A stretch of 64,000 nucleotides of DNA from Heliocidaris erythrogramma. Taxonomy: Eukaryota > Echinodermata > Echinoidea > Camarodonta > Echinometridae. A program made the translations under genes and the position numbers. The first letter of the stretch is position 1. Each line of letters starts with the position of its first letter. Shown in pieces: positions 45,901-60,900 of the stretch. The stretch is from positions 47,817,580 to 47,881,579 of the forward strand of contig CM046856.1 in NCBI GenBank assembly GCA_025617745.1, in the 5' to 3' direction. The notes under the pieces are model-generated. The model made no database searches and was not told the origin of the DNA. It worked only from the letters and a program-made list of their open reading frames with translations.

Positions 45901-48900
45901 AAAAGTGTGAACAACTCCTGTATTCAGGTCTTTCAAAGAGGAAATATAATGAACTGACAAGTTTCAAGCAAGCTGAACTCTCTACTCAGTTTCAACAACA
46001 GTTACAGCAGAAACCTACATCTTGATTGGTCAGTAGTGTTAGTACAAAACATCAAATCTTTTGAAATGGTGGGAATGATTTCCCAATTCTTACATCTACA
46101 CATCTTGTTAATCACTCTACCACTGCCATGAAAAGTAAACAGAATAGGATTTTTTTGTAGTAGAAATATGAAAGAACCTACACCACTTGCATTCAAGGGG
46201 TCAACTACATCTAACCTTACCTTTCCAGACTCCATAACGCACAGACTGTGAGGGCTCCCTTTCTCTACGATGGTTACCCGATCGTTCCTTAGAGCTCTTG
46301 TATCAACATAGACGGTGGTGGGATCTGGACTTGATGCTCCCTGAGGACAGTAAAGACAAGCAACATCAGCATGACCATCAACATGAATTATATCATAAAG
46401 TCATTTCTAGTTTCGGAATACAAGTGTGTTTGCAAGGCCATTTCCTAATCAAGTAGCTTGATACAATGCTCACACACACCATACCACATTTATACCTACA
46501 TTTGTTCTGCAAAAATACTAAACGCTGTTTAAACCGTACATCTTATGCTGGTAAAACGTAACACTAGTGCCTGCTCATATGATAAAGCTTTCTAGCTCAT
46601 AATATAGCTAGAGGGATATCAATTGAAATGACATATATTTTTCCAGTGACCCGATATTCACTCTGGCAACATAGGCACTGGGGTTTATTTTGACAGAGGT
46701 AAAGGGTATGGGTTACGGTTACAACTGGGTTTAAAGTTGGGGTTAGGTATTTGGTATTTAGTATAAGAGTAGGATATGGACACAGGGGCAATGGTCGCCT
46801 GAGCATGTGTCGTAGCATCACTTTCCCCAGTCTGAAAGGGTGTTTCATAGAGCATACCTGTAATGCGATGGCCATATTGACCCTGCATCCAAAGGATGTA
46901 CTGACAGCTCGGGGTGATAGACCAAGACTTGAGAAGAGCTTGGAGAAGGAGTTGGTGAGAGCTACCCTCGGTCTCTCCTCAGCCACCACCACGCAGTACC
47001 GCACAGCTGACAATAAGATGCCCCGTGTCTGGCAAAGAAAATTTGAATGAGACATCTTAAACATACTCTCAAATTATCTACTTTTACTAAAAAGATACAT
47101 ATTTGTGCAAGATATTTTGATGTTCTGTCAATAACTACCAATGAATTTTAGTGCAAAAACCTGAAAGAAATGCCAAATAGAAGGCCCTAGATGCTAACAT
47201 CCTTCTACGCCTGCTCTGTATGCGCAGCAATCTAACAGTTTGGGAAAAATCAGTAACATACAGCTCATGCTTAGATTTAACACATGTTTTTTTTTTTTTT
47301 CTTCAGAGCTATCCAGTTTCTCTTTAAGTGAAAGTCCATTACCCGAACTCAAGATTAGAAATGATAATAAAATATATTTTTTACAGATGAAACGATACAT
47401 GAAAGTGTGGTGTGTATAATTACCTTGAGTGTGGAGACACTCTGACCGAGTCCTTTAGTACAGATCTCCATTACTGAGTAGGAGCAGAAGGTATCACGAA
47501 CTGTGGGGAAGAGAAAGAAGGTATGAATAAATGAAAAACAAAATCTCACCACTGTCCATTCCTCCCTCTAGCAATCATCAGGCCTGCCCATATGGGTTTA
47601 CAACTAACAGGTTTAATGACATGTAGATACTATTAAGTTACTTCAAAGAACCAACCTACAATAAAATCTATCAAAATTTCTAAAGGCAAAGTGAACATTA
47701 TTTGATCTCTAGTCATCCATGCTCAGAGAAATCCTGGGGAGCGTTTCATCAAGTGTTTTGACAGTGATTTTTACCAACAACTGTTATAAGCTACTGAAAT
47801 CCTTGCAAATTTGTCGGTAAAAATCACTGACAAAACACTTGATGAAACGCTCCCCTGAAATGTAAGGTTTTGCTGGGCGTAAGATTTATACACACATTAA
47901 CTCCTTCTGTATTACCAATTATAAAATGACTGTCATAAATGAACTTTTAAAAGTTGAATTTGGACTAGTGATGAGTTGTTCACTAGTTAATTTGGACATA
48001 AAATATGTTGCATTGGAATGGACTTACAATGAAGCTAACTGTGTTTATTTAAAGGAAGAAACATGCAGTCCTTCTTAGTCCAAAGACAATGTTCAACACC
48101 CAGATTCTTGGGTTGGATTTGTCACCCATGGCATGGAAGGGGTTAAACGGGAATTTCATCAATTCAGGGTAAGGGAACCATGACATATTGCACAGAGGAA
48201 CTCCCAGGAGACCACATTTAAGCGACATGTATTACCTTTGTGTTGACTGAGAGCTGTGAGCCAGAGGGCTGGGTTGGTCTCAATCTCTGTTGGAGGAATC
48301 AGGATTGACTGGTGGCCAGAGTAGACACTGAGAAAGGAAACAAAATGATAACTGTCAGTATGTTCAAGCTACAAAATACAATTTAAAATAGTCATTAATG
48401 GGAGATTGCTTTGAAATGGTATAAAGGCAAGTAATGTTAGCCGCACAGGGAAAGATTTAATGGCCTAATCGGAGAAGTTGACATTTTGGAAACAAGCATC
48501 TGAAAGATTAAAAGAAAACATAAAGGGATGGAGATGTCAGGCTACCAGAGGGCACTTTCAAAAGTTTCACTGAGAGCTGACATGTTATATATGCTGCTTG
48601 ATCCGTCCAAAGTACACGCTTGCTCCAACATCACTTTAGGAATGGAGAATCCCAGAGGAGTACAGGCTTGGGAGGGGATGGAGTACATAGTTCTGCTTAC
48701 CTGCTTAGTACCCAGAGGACAAAGCCTAGTCCACAGTAAGGATCTAGACACAGACAAACAACCCTGGATGGGTACAGTTCACATGCAAGCTTCTGGGCTC
48801 GGCATACCGCACTGGCTGCTGCGTGGGACATCTGAAGAGAAAAGAAATTATTCTGGATTATAGTTATGATCAATAATTCCCTCCCCACAACTGTACTTGC

Positions 48901-51900
48901 TCAAGTAAAAATTGAGCCACAGTCAATTTTACAAACAAATCACAATTGTAACTTCAGCCGTGGACCGGACATTCTATTCCTAACCCACCCTGCACCTACC
49001 CTACATCTTAATTGCAACCCTAACCCTATTTCTTTCATGAAATAAAACAACAGAACAATTGTCATATCACTGTCGGGGTTATTTGCTATACATGTAGGTA
49101 ATATTGCTTCTGTTTCTCCTGCAAAGAGGAATACTCAATTATATTTTTCTCTAATTCAAAGTCAATGTGAGATTCTAAACCCAAAGAAAAGCAGAAACTC
49201 CTACAAAACTCCTGGCTTCTATTGAGAATGGAGGTGTTGTGGTCTAGTGGATACGTCACCGGACTGTGGCTCACATGGTTCGCGGTTCGAATCCCGCCAC
49301 GGCGCTAATGTCCTTTGGCAAGACATTAATCTGCATTTGCCACTCTCCACCCAGGTGAAGTAAATGGGTACCCGGTAGGAAGAAATTCCTTGAATGCTTT
49401 AGCGCCTACCATGGCAGCTCGGCTAATGCCGGGGTAATAATGTGATACTTTGTATTAAGCGCAGTAGAGTATATTCATATAGTAGCTGCGCTATATAAAT
49501 GGAACATATTATTATTATCTCAGAAGCATACAATAACAAATCAAACTAATCATTATCAATTCAAATACTCCTTCCAACTCAAAGTCATTGCAGCAGCAGC
49601 AGCAAATGTAAGTAAACTTACCTTGACCCCAGCGAGCATGCCTGTTGTTGAGACGCTGAAGTCTAGGAAGCAGAGCATCTCAGGGGTAGGGGCTCGGTAG
49701 ATACCCGAGAGTTTCTTCTTGGGAAGGTCGTCAGTGTCTAGCAGAGGTGGCCAGGTCTTGATGTCCACTGTCCCCATTGCCTCCTGAAAGAGAAACAAAA
49801 GTCATAAATAATCATACTGTCTTCTCTACCCAGGGTAGCCTTATCAGTAATAATACTGTTCTTCCAGAGGGCCCTGCAATTATCCTTACCCCAGCATTGC
49901 AAAGGTACCCATTGAATATACCTGGGTAGAGGGGCATTAACTTCAAAAATCTTGACTGGTAAAATTATTCACCCGTGGATACGACTGATATTGACACTTA
50001 TTTTCCATAGAGTCCAGCCAGAGTTATTCTCAGTTCTACTATACAAAATATTAAAAGGATTACAAGGGACAAGACTGACCTTTGACTTGAGGAGTTTAAT
50101 GATGGTTGCTGTCGAGAGGACCACCACTGATTTGCTGACTTCCACCACCATACGCACTGTAGGCAATGTTGTTACAAGGCTCTGGGCATGGGGAGGACGT
50201 ACAGTCACTGGAACAGCACCTAGAAATAGAACGAATGCAGGGTACAAGGTATAAGTAGTGTATATTCTGGGTACTGATGCTGACTGGAATTCTGCCTTTC
50301 TTCAGATGGAAAGACTAGGGAGCGTTTCATCAAGTGTTTTGTCAGTGATTTTTACTGACAACTGTTATAAGCTACTGAAATCCTTGCATCTGATTGGCTG
50401 AGAGCAAATTTGTCAGTAAAAATCACTGACAAAACACTTGATGAAACGCTCCCCAGGTCTTGTATCACTTGTTCATGAAATGATCCATTACTCAGTTAAT
50501 ATCAACCACGAGCAATACACTTCACCTAAGGAAGACAGCGCAAAAGGGAAACACAATCAACAATCTAAAATAAGCCAAATCAGAATAATGCATATGCAAA
50601 CTCATTTTTGCTTAACACTCACACCCCCCCCCCCCCCCAAACAGTCAATCAACCATCTATAAATACCTTCAACACATTTTCAGTTAGTAACTGCTCATGA
50701 CACACCTCTAGTTTCAAGACTGCATGAAATAAGTTTTACAGGAAATTCGACATTCTACCCAAAAATAGTATGGGACAATGGCAGTGGACGACGATAAAAA
50801 CGGTGTACTCACCAACATAGAGACATCCATAGAAGGCTACAATGAGGTCCAGACCAGGAGGGTAGATCAGAGCAACATGGTCACCAGAATTGACTCGACC
50901 CTTCTCCTGGAGCAACAGGGCTACCCGCTCTGCTCGCTTGTGGAGCTGGCTGCAGTTGAGTGTCATTCCCACTTGACCCTGAAAAGGTCAGAGGGTCAAA
51001 GGTATGTTTGAGTTGTTCATGAGGACATAAAAATTTACATGTTTTAACCCGTTGACTACTGAATACTTTAACTCTCATAGGCTTAATGCAGGAGCCACCC
51101 GGTTCCCGTAGTGTGTGGGTTAATCAGCAATGGATTTTGGCATTTCTTTCTGGGGAGCGTTTCATCAAGCGTTTTGTCAGTGATTTTCACCGACAACAGT
51201 TATAAGCTACTGAAATCCTTGCATCTGATTGGCTGAGAGCAAATTTGTCAGTAAAAATCACTGACAAAACGCTTGATGAAACGCTCCCCTGAACTGCTCA
51301 ATGGAGACAAAATAAGCAATCTTGACAGGCAAGTGATCTTTATGGAAAGGTTTTTAAGTTTCCATGAGAAACACTGTTCAAGGAAAACAAAAACTATGGT
51401 CTTAATGGACAGATGGTCTTAATGGACAGATGGTCTTTCTATACAGGTGGACAATAAAGCAGGTGTGTCTGTACATACCTTGTTGTTTAGGAGTGAGAAG
51501 AGGACATGATCTGGAGTACTCTGCGCTCTCCACTGTAACACCTCTGCCAAGAACTGGTTCTGTACATTGTAGAAGGGTACACAAAAGGAAAATACTTTCA
51601 TTAAAACATTGTGAACATGATTAAGCAAATAATTAAACAAACAAGCAAATGATGGAACAAACAAACAAATAAACAAAGAAAAAACAGCAACACAAGATTG
51701 AGGTTGGATATAAACCAGAAGAAAGATATACATGTAATCATGGATTCTCTGACTCTGTTAGTGAAAACAGAGAATCTCCACAAGAGGAAATTTGATTGGT
51801 GTTGATATAAAATATTACAGCACTGCTTTATTGATGATAGTATCTAAAACTTAAAGTTTTGCAACAAAAAAAATGAACAGCATTTTCTGACATATCTAAC

Positions 51901-54900
51901 ATATTGCTCTGGGATAAAATGAAATTTCCAAATGAAAACAAAGCTTGAGATAGGCTACCTTTCTTGATGTTTCAGTATCTTCATCCCATGACCCAATCTC
52001 TCTTCCTGATGCTCCAGCTATGCGTGATCCTGCCACTAGATTACCCATCATTACTGAGGCAGGACCAACATCTGTAGGCTTTATCCTCGGCTTCGGTAGG
52101 TTGGTGACGCACCTGTTAATCGTAGGAATATATCAGTTCCTTGATGTTATTTCATACCTAATTGCAATGGGAGCACAAAAAATGACATTTCCAGAACTTT
52201 CATATATCTACAGGGTTGGCAACCTATATCCTCTGTTAGGAGCCAGAAGGGCATTAACCCTAAAAAAATTTAGAAATCTATGAATATTTTTACATTTGTT
52301 GATTTAAATTACTTTATTTTATGCTGTTTATGTTCTCGAAAGTGTCCCTGACAAATTTCATCCAAAAAACAATAAAAAACAAAAGGTAAAAAAAACCAAA
52401 GAAGTACATAAGAAATTTTAAATACAATAAAATACATAAGAAATCAATTTTGATACCGAATTTTTTCAAGTATATTTGCTAAGAATACTGGAAAGAGTGT
52501 CTAGACCAAAATTTAGCATTTTTTTAGCTTTATTTCATGATTTACAGCAAAATTTTGATTTCATGCATAAATCTGCATAATTAATGTGAAATATTTTTGG
52601 AGCATTTAACTATACAGTTTTGTAGATTACGTTGTGGACGACGTGCGTGCCAATTTTTGGCGCGATTGCGCGGTCGACAGTCAAAATCTCAGAGGGGGGG
52701 GGGGTGGATTCCACCCCCCCTCGGCTGTGGCATAGCCAAAATATCCCGGCCCTTTTAGGGTTAATGCTGGCTCCAAACAGACGATATACTCAGACTTATC
52801 CGGACATTGGAAAGGTGAAAAGCTCTACTGATGAAGCACTATTATCCAGTATCAAACTTTTCATATGCCTATATATCCATCTTTCTATCATCAATGTACA
52901 GAAAGCTCTATAAATCACTGTCATCTATCTACAGCTATATGTAATATTTCTCCCTATCTATGGCATTAAAATGCGAAGGAGTTCCACTAACGAAGTTCTG
53001 TTATCTATTTAATTTTCTTCTCTATCCATCTATTGATCCATCTCCCTACCAATCTATCTTTATATTGATATATCCATCTATCCATCTACCTAAGCTAAAT
53101 GTACTTACGTATGAGGGCACATGAGGACGTTAGTAGGATGTAGAGCCCCATTGATGAACCTCTGCTTGGTCTCTGACAAGTGGATGCCTCCAAGAGGAGT
53201 CTAAATAAAGATGAATGATTAATGGTTACTTTAAAACCAACAAGGGTATGATTTCCTAAGTCAGCTAAATGAATGGATATATTTATAATACAGTTCCCTC
53301 TTCCAAACAAGTATCATTCTTTGATTTTACCTCAATTAAATCAAACTTTGTCAGTAAGGACAGAAATACTTACATGTACATCCCTGAAATATTCTGAATC
53401 CACTAAATTACCACTGAAACCTTTGGGGGTTTTTTCCTCAGGGTCCATCATGACAGATTTGAGACTATTTTTGTAAAGTATACTGAGCTTCTCAAGATTT
53501 CATATTTTTGCCAAGGGAAACACTCAATAGCCAAAAACACTAGAGATGAGAAATACAGTCAAACCTGCTTTAGCGACCACCTGTATAGAAAGGTCACCTG
53601 TCTATAAAGACCACAATTTTTTGTTTCCCTTGAAAAGAGTTTCTCATTGAAATATGTATTAAAGGAACCTGTACTTTAAATACCACCTGCTCATAAAGAC
53701 CACTTTTCTTGTCTCCCTTGAGCGGTCTTTATATACAGGTTTCACTGTATATCTTGGATCTGTTAAACCGATATTCTTCATAGTACAAATAGACACTGAA
53801 TCTTACCTTGGGGAGTGAGTTGGGAGGAACTAATGCCAGACAGTAGACTCCCACCTGGTGAATGCTATCCACAGCCTGTAGTACTCTACTCATCCATTGG
53901 AAACACTGTGTAAGAGGGAGGATAAACAACAAAGTGTAATTGCCAAATTGCTTCTTTTTTTTTTACATCTTGTAGTGTGGTACAATTTTTTTTCCAGTAT
54001 TAGAATATGTGTAGCTGACTCATTAAAGAATAGGTTTGCTGTGGACATAAACTAATTGGAGTAAGGAGTAGATCTGCTTCCTTATTACGTAATCTATTCT
54101 CTTGTTTTAAAATATCTCACGATTATCTCTTTTACACCAATAGAATAACACTTATCAACCTTTCACTGCATGTGTGAATTCATAAATTTAATGTTATGGT
54201 TCAATTAACCTTCAGCCATTTCTCATTACATCTAATAGCTTTATCATCCCCATTTTAATAAATGGATTGACCCATAACTTAGTCCTTGCAATGACAACTG
54301 GACAGTCCCATTTGTACAGATAGGGGTGTTTTACCTCTTCTTCTGAGGCTTCTGGTCTTTGCTCAGCAATGATGATTATTCTATCATCCTTCAGAACTTT
54401 GATGGAGAACACTGCAATCCTGTGGAAGGAAAATGACAAACGTTCAACTTTATAAAAGTTTTATGATTTGGTAAGTGAAAATATCTTTCTGATAGACCCT
54501 ACTCAGATTCAATGAAAATAAATGGAAAGGGTAGAAATGATAAATTAGTAAATTAGTTTCAAATTTGTTTTTCAAAAGAAGTAAAAAAAAAAAATTTTTT
54601 AAAAATCACTCAATATTTATTTTAAAATTCAAAGAATTCTTGAGAAATTTATATATTCCAGCTGTGATTAGGGGATACCAGTGGAATGTAGTCACCTTCA
54701 CAGACATTCTAAATAATCTGCAAAGGAATACTTATTCAAGATTTTATCTCCTTGATACAAGAGGTCATGTAGCAGGAACACTCAAAACTGAGCGATGTGT
54801 CAACATACCTCCCTCTGTAGATGAACTTGAGTGGCTCGACAGCCAGCACAGTTGCGATGATGTCATCCATGTTATGCCTTCTACCACTGATGATCATAAG

Positions 54901-57900
54901 ACCGTCTACCTTCCCGCAGACAAAGACCAGACCACCCTAAGAAGAAAATGATATAAATATAGTCATCATGAGAGCTGCAAAAATGGTAGAAGCTGATTTT
55001 TTCAATTGCAACAATTTTCCACACTTTCCCTTCATTCTATCATCCTTATGGAATCTTTCAGCTTCTGCCCTCTTACTATCTTACTGTATTCTTCCCAGTT
55101 GCTTCTTGGCTTCCCCCCCCCCCCTGGACTTCTTTCTACCTTGCCCTCTAACACATTCTTCAAGAAGCTTGAATGTGACCAAAATATTTGAGCTTTCTCA
55201 CTTTGACCAGTCCAATAATAAATGTTTGATGCAATCATGTCATACATGCAGGTCATATTACTTCACAGGTTTTTCTTGTTTCCATGATATTCTCAGCTTG
55301 TGAACGGACAGTCAAACACATACCAGTAGAGATGGAGGAAAAAAAAGGGGCACACCAAACACACTAGATGTTAAAATGCTGAAAATTTTAAATAAATTTG
55401 AGACTTACAGGTCCAAGGAAACCAAGAAGTCCGGTCCTCACAAAGTGCTGGTCACTGATTGGCTGCTCATAGTCTGTTAATGCTGTCACCTGACATTCAT
55501 AAAATGAACAAATTATATACAAATTATATACGAATTTCAAATACATCACAATTAAAGCTTTACTTTCCACTAAAATAACCTTCTTTTTTTTTTTAAATCA
55601 GTAGAGGCGAGCCTCTTAGAAGTTGATAGAGAGAGATGCATATTAATTAAAATATAGCAATATACTAACAACTCTAAGCTGCTATGAAGTTTTAACTCCA
55701 TTATAAATCAAGCAAATGAGAGGATAATAAATGAGTCCTGTCCAGGGATGTAACATGTGCCATTGGTGTGTGGAATTTTGACATGTTTCATTCCAATTTT
55801 ATTTGTTGCTACCATTACTGAATATCATCTTTAAATAACAGGCAACATCATATTTTAGGTAGTGTTGGGCACTGTTAACCCGTTGCCTACGGGAACCGGG
55901 TGATCCCTGTATTAAGCTAATGGGATTGAGAGAATTCCGTAGTCAACGGGTTAATAATACCAAAGACAATTTATCAAGAGTCACTTACATTGAATGTAGC
56001 ATTAGTCTTGCCCTTCAGACCCCAGAACGATCCTCCGACAGATTCTGACGAGACACAGAGTTCTCCTATCTCATCTGTCTTGCACAGGATTGGTGGACCT
56101 TCAATCTTTACTACCACCATGGCAGCTGTGGATGTCAAGCAGAGAGAGAAATAAAACATGTTGGTACGATGAAGATGAAAATGGTGATTTTTACAATCAA
56201 TCTCAAAGGTCATTTGAAAAGTACAATTAATACTCCAAAGCTTAGAAGGGACATTGTCTAAAAGAAATGGTCTCAGTATGTGGCCGGTTTCATACTCGTA
56301 TCGTATGTTCAAATTATAAACCTCTAATATTGTCAAGAGAAATTGCGAGTTGTATACACTCCAGAAAAAAGGTACAGGTGACTTGTAAGTTGACTAAGGT
56401 AGCTAAATAGCGAAACGCAATGGGGCACAAAGACGCGGGAAAGACGCAGATAGGAAAATTGATAGTTTTGTCTGTGCTTCTAAAATTAGAAACAGACTCA
56501 TCTGAATACAAGTTTTCATATTATTTTGTTTAAAAGTGTTCAAAGAGGTAACTAATAATTCTACAGTACATCCTCATATTGATTCTGCTTCTATAAAATA
56601 AAAATTTGATTTTGAAAATTTTTGTCATATGCGTCTTTCCTGTATTTTTACGTGCCACAACGTTTCGCTAAGCGACCTAACTGATAACCTTGTTATCAGT
56701 TAGCACAGAAGTTAACTTCTTGTGGGCTTTGATATGAAATCATTTTTCCCCTTCATGCTTTTTCATCCTTAATTCATGGTCTCCTTTAAAGATTTGGTGG
56801 TTGCTTGTGAACATCAGAGCAATAAGTAATAATACTCCTCACACTCAGCTCCAGGCATATGACCACACCAATATCTTGCAGTGTTGATGACGTGAGCTTG
56901 TCATCTGTGTCTACCCGAACCACAACGTACAAGACAACACCCCTCTTGCATTTAGGTCCAGACTTAATCGGGACTCAACCGTCTTTGGCAGTGAATATGA
57001 AAAAGGTCTTAAAGTGATTAACAATTATTCATTACTCTCACCCCCTGGCATGACTACTCCAACATCTTGCAGCGTTAATGACGTGAGCTTGTCATCTGTG
57101 TCTACCCGAACCACACCGTATGAGAGACCAGCCATTGAGAGCACCCCTCTACCTGATGCTGTCATCCCAGTCTTACCAGGCCTGTAACCATGACAACGGA
57201 TAATAGATTATATTAAAAATCCAATGTGCGAGAGAATGATATACAGTAGTAAAGGGAAGGAATAATAAGGACAATGATTTGAGATAAAGAGAAAAAATTC
57301 ATTAGAATGTGATGGAAAAAAAATAAAATTCAAAATTCATTGAAAATAGTACCGTTCAAGTAGGAATAAACTGAACTTTCCTTGAAAATGTTGATCAATT
57401 TGCAATGATTTTGGTTTCGAACATACTACCTTATTTAACAGACTAATGTGTACACTGCATACAATTAAAAATCATTCTTTCTTCACACTGAACTGTATGT
57501 CTTATGTTTCCTTTTAAACTCATCAATGCGTTCCTCCGCACAGAAATCCTTAGTAAAAGGCAAAAGATTTACGTGTACTGCATAGAAACCAGAGTATTTC
57601 ACAAAAGTAAAAGAAAACTACTGATGTATACAATGGACTGCTTAGTCTCAGATGTTCAGAAACTGCATCAGCTTCCCACACTTATTTGTATTTTGGAGCT
57701 AGCCTGGGTAGGAAATAAAATCCATGGGGTAAAGTGGGTATTGCTGGTACACAATCAATTGGGATAAACTTCCATGCAACCCCACTCAGTACCTTTTTTG
57801 AAGTATGAGGTTTTAAATTAACTTTTTTTGATCATACTATGAGGTTTGTCTGCACTCCTTTGCATTATAATTCAACCAATGAGATAAACAAATTCAAACC

Positions 57901-60900
57901 ACATAAAAACAATATAGGTTATTAGTACAGTGCTGCATGAGTGCACACCACACAATACCTGTGTACATATACACCTACCATGTATGTTTTAATTATGTGC
58001 CGAAAATTAATAATGCAAAAAATTAGAATATAATTGTTAATTTACCACTGTAAATTCCAAATTTTCTTTCACTTCAATCTTTCCCCCTTTTTTAATAGTG
58101 AGGGGGAGTGGGGGAGGGGGGAGGGGGGTGTCCATTCTTGCCTGTAAATACCATGCTATATCTAGAGGGCAAGTCCGAGGATTTGTTCCTTTTGTCCACA
58201 AAATTACTGAATATGCACTATCTGAAATATTGTCACGTCCTCCCGAATTTAGGTACTTCTTCTCCACCCAATTTTTATCAGGAAAAATGACGTTTTGCAA
58301 AGTCAATTTATGTTCAACAATATGGTAATGGAGAGGAAAGAAGGAACCAATAACCTTGACTTGCCCTTCACAGCATGCAGACACATGTATGTTGACTAGC
58401 TGAGCACTTGCAGTCTACCTCCCTAGCAGATCAACTTTCTTTTGCAATACACACATTTTCATTGGGAAGAAACTCATACAGCAAAGGTATCCACTCCATG
58501 CCTATGGCTATGATAATACCTCAATATGATCAGCAATATAAATAACATGGTTTCTGGGAGCAAAAACATGCCTGTAAGGTCCTGTAAGAGTTTGAGGGGT
58601 ACTAGTTTTCACTATTGCCCCAAGGGGATCCTATAACAATAATGTGAACCTTTATGCCCTTTAAGTGTTAGCCATCTACTTCTCTTGTGAATGGTTTTAT
58701 ATCTAACAATAATTTAAGTTTTAAAATGAAATGATAGTGCATATGTGAAACTAATATATTTAATTAATATGTCATTCGATGAAAATGATTAGGGATCAAT
58801 ATATACGATTTGCCCCCCCCCTTCCCCCTCCCAAGAAATGGAAACATAATTTGGTAGGGTATATTCATCTGGCCTACACTATAATGCAACAGACCTATGC
58901 AGAGTTTACATCGTGCGACCACGAACATTGCCAATTCTGTGCAGTAGAAGACAGTGTAAAACTTCTCTAGGATCACTCTATTGTTGATTATATAAAACAG
59001 TATAACCTCACTATAGGTAACAACATCATGTATTAATATAAGCGATTTCGTAATTGGCCCATGAGCAACTTTTCGCAAATGACCTTTCTCTTTTTTCATT
59101 AGGATAGGCATCTTTTGAAAGAAAGATAATACGTAAGCTTGCCCGACATAGCAACCTACAGAATTCAAACTCTATGAAAGAAAGACATCGTAGACCAGGT
59201 GACTAGAATAGCACGTCAATGAACACTTGGGGAAAGCACATTGTCTGCAAGTTGGCTATCACTTGGCAGACTGTCAAATACCAACCATCAATGAACACTT
59301 CATTACTTTTCAGTGGATTTAATGAAAAGTATAATTAAATGAATATATGAATAATCATTACATCACAGTAGATGCTTATCACAGTGAATTTTAAACGAAC
59401 ATGCCAGTTTATGTCAAATGACCTTTATCTGCTCATGCGCAAATCCTTATTATGAAATCGCTTATTGGACTTCAACATTCAAGTTTGTGTAGGTTGTGAA
59501 AATTGTTTTGTAGCATATTTTATCTTTTCATCCAAGCAACGAGTAACAGATGTCGACATACTTATGAAAATAATAAGCAGGAGTCACAAAGAATTCACAC
59601 TTGAACAGGCCTTGTTTTATCTCTCCACACAAACAGTAGATGCATTGCTTTCATTGTTATTACAAGAACAGATAGTTTATAGACAAGGCTGAATGTCAAC
59701 AGAGGTCAATTGCTTACCAAAATTTAGAACTGTTAAAAAATAAACGAAAAACAAAGATCATGATGACTTGCTTTGTGCCTAGTGCCTGACATAACATACA
59801 GAGTCACAAAAAGGAACTTGTAAAGAATGAAGAAGTATGTAAGAACTCCCAACAGAGTGATAAAGACCTAAACCTGTGAAGACATTAATATCGAGTTAAA
59901 ACATCTGCATATCTCAATGGGAATGAGTTCATAAATAACATACAATTTACCACTGTCAGTTTCAAACTAAATACAAACACACACAAATGGCTGCAGCCTT
60001 ATCCTTTTACTTCCTCGTGGTCTTGTTAAGAAGGTTCAACTGTATATTCCCTTTATTATGTATACTCCATGTATATGGGTGTTTTTCTAGAGTTAACTGC
60101 CCTGTGGCAATGCTAATCCTTTAGCAAAGCAGTATTGAGATGTCACATGTCACTAGTTAACAGATGGATTTTGATTGGCTAAAATGATGAAGATTTATTG
60201 TAACTTGTGACTGCTCATGATTCCTCCGGTGTAAAAATAATAAAAAGAGTTTCAGTTAATAAAAATACCTATCTCTGTCCTATTTTTTTCTTCCCAAACA
60301 GGTTGAGTTGTGTATTACCTTCGTATCGATACAGTGAGAGCCTCTGCAGCACAAGCACAAGGACATAACACCTCTGGTTTGAGACCTTTACTCTGGAAGG
60401 TACTCAGGAACGCATCACACGATGATAAGGACCCTGCGAGATCGAGACAAAACAACACCATCAACAGATTTGTACGACACATAATTATATAACATCTCTA
60501 CAGTCAATATCTTCCACTGATCGATTGCCATCTTCCAACCATGTACTCAACACTATGGCCCTTATTCTCGAAAGTGGTCTTAGTTAAGCCAGGCTTAACT
60601 TAGACCACTGATTTATGGAAGGCCATTCGTCAACCCCTAAGTCCCATATAAATTACTATATTTATGTAACAAAATAAAGAAACAGAATAATTTTCTGGCA
60701 TGAAATGAGCATAAGAAATCAATTCTATCGCAAAGTTTTTGCATTAGCATTTAGTTCCAGAACTAGAGGGCATCTATGGTGACTTTGTAGGATTAAAAGA
60801 AGGTGATATTTGGCTCTCCATAATTCAGTGGCCTAAAGCTACACACTTAGGCAGTGGCTTAAGTTAGGCACCTTTCGAGAATACGGTCCTATATCTATTA

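Noticed and set aside
49228..49310. Functional tRNA gene
   Set aside because: Good A and B boxes, but it is fused to a SINE body with an ATT tail shared with other copies.
54565..54951. 128-codon + strand ORF
   Set aside because: Antisense to a verified DIP2 exon (54809-54936).
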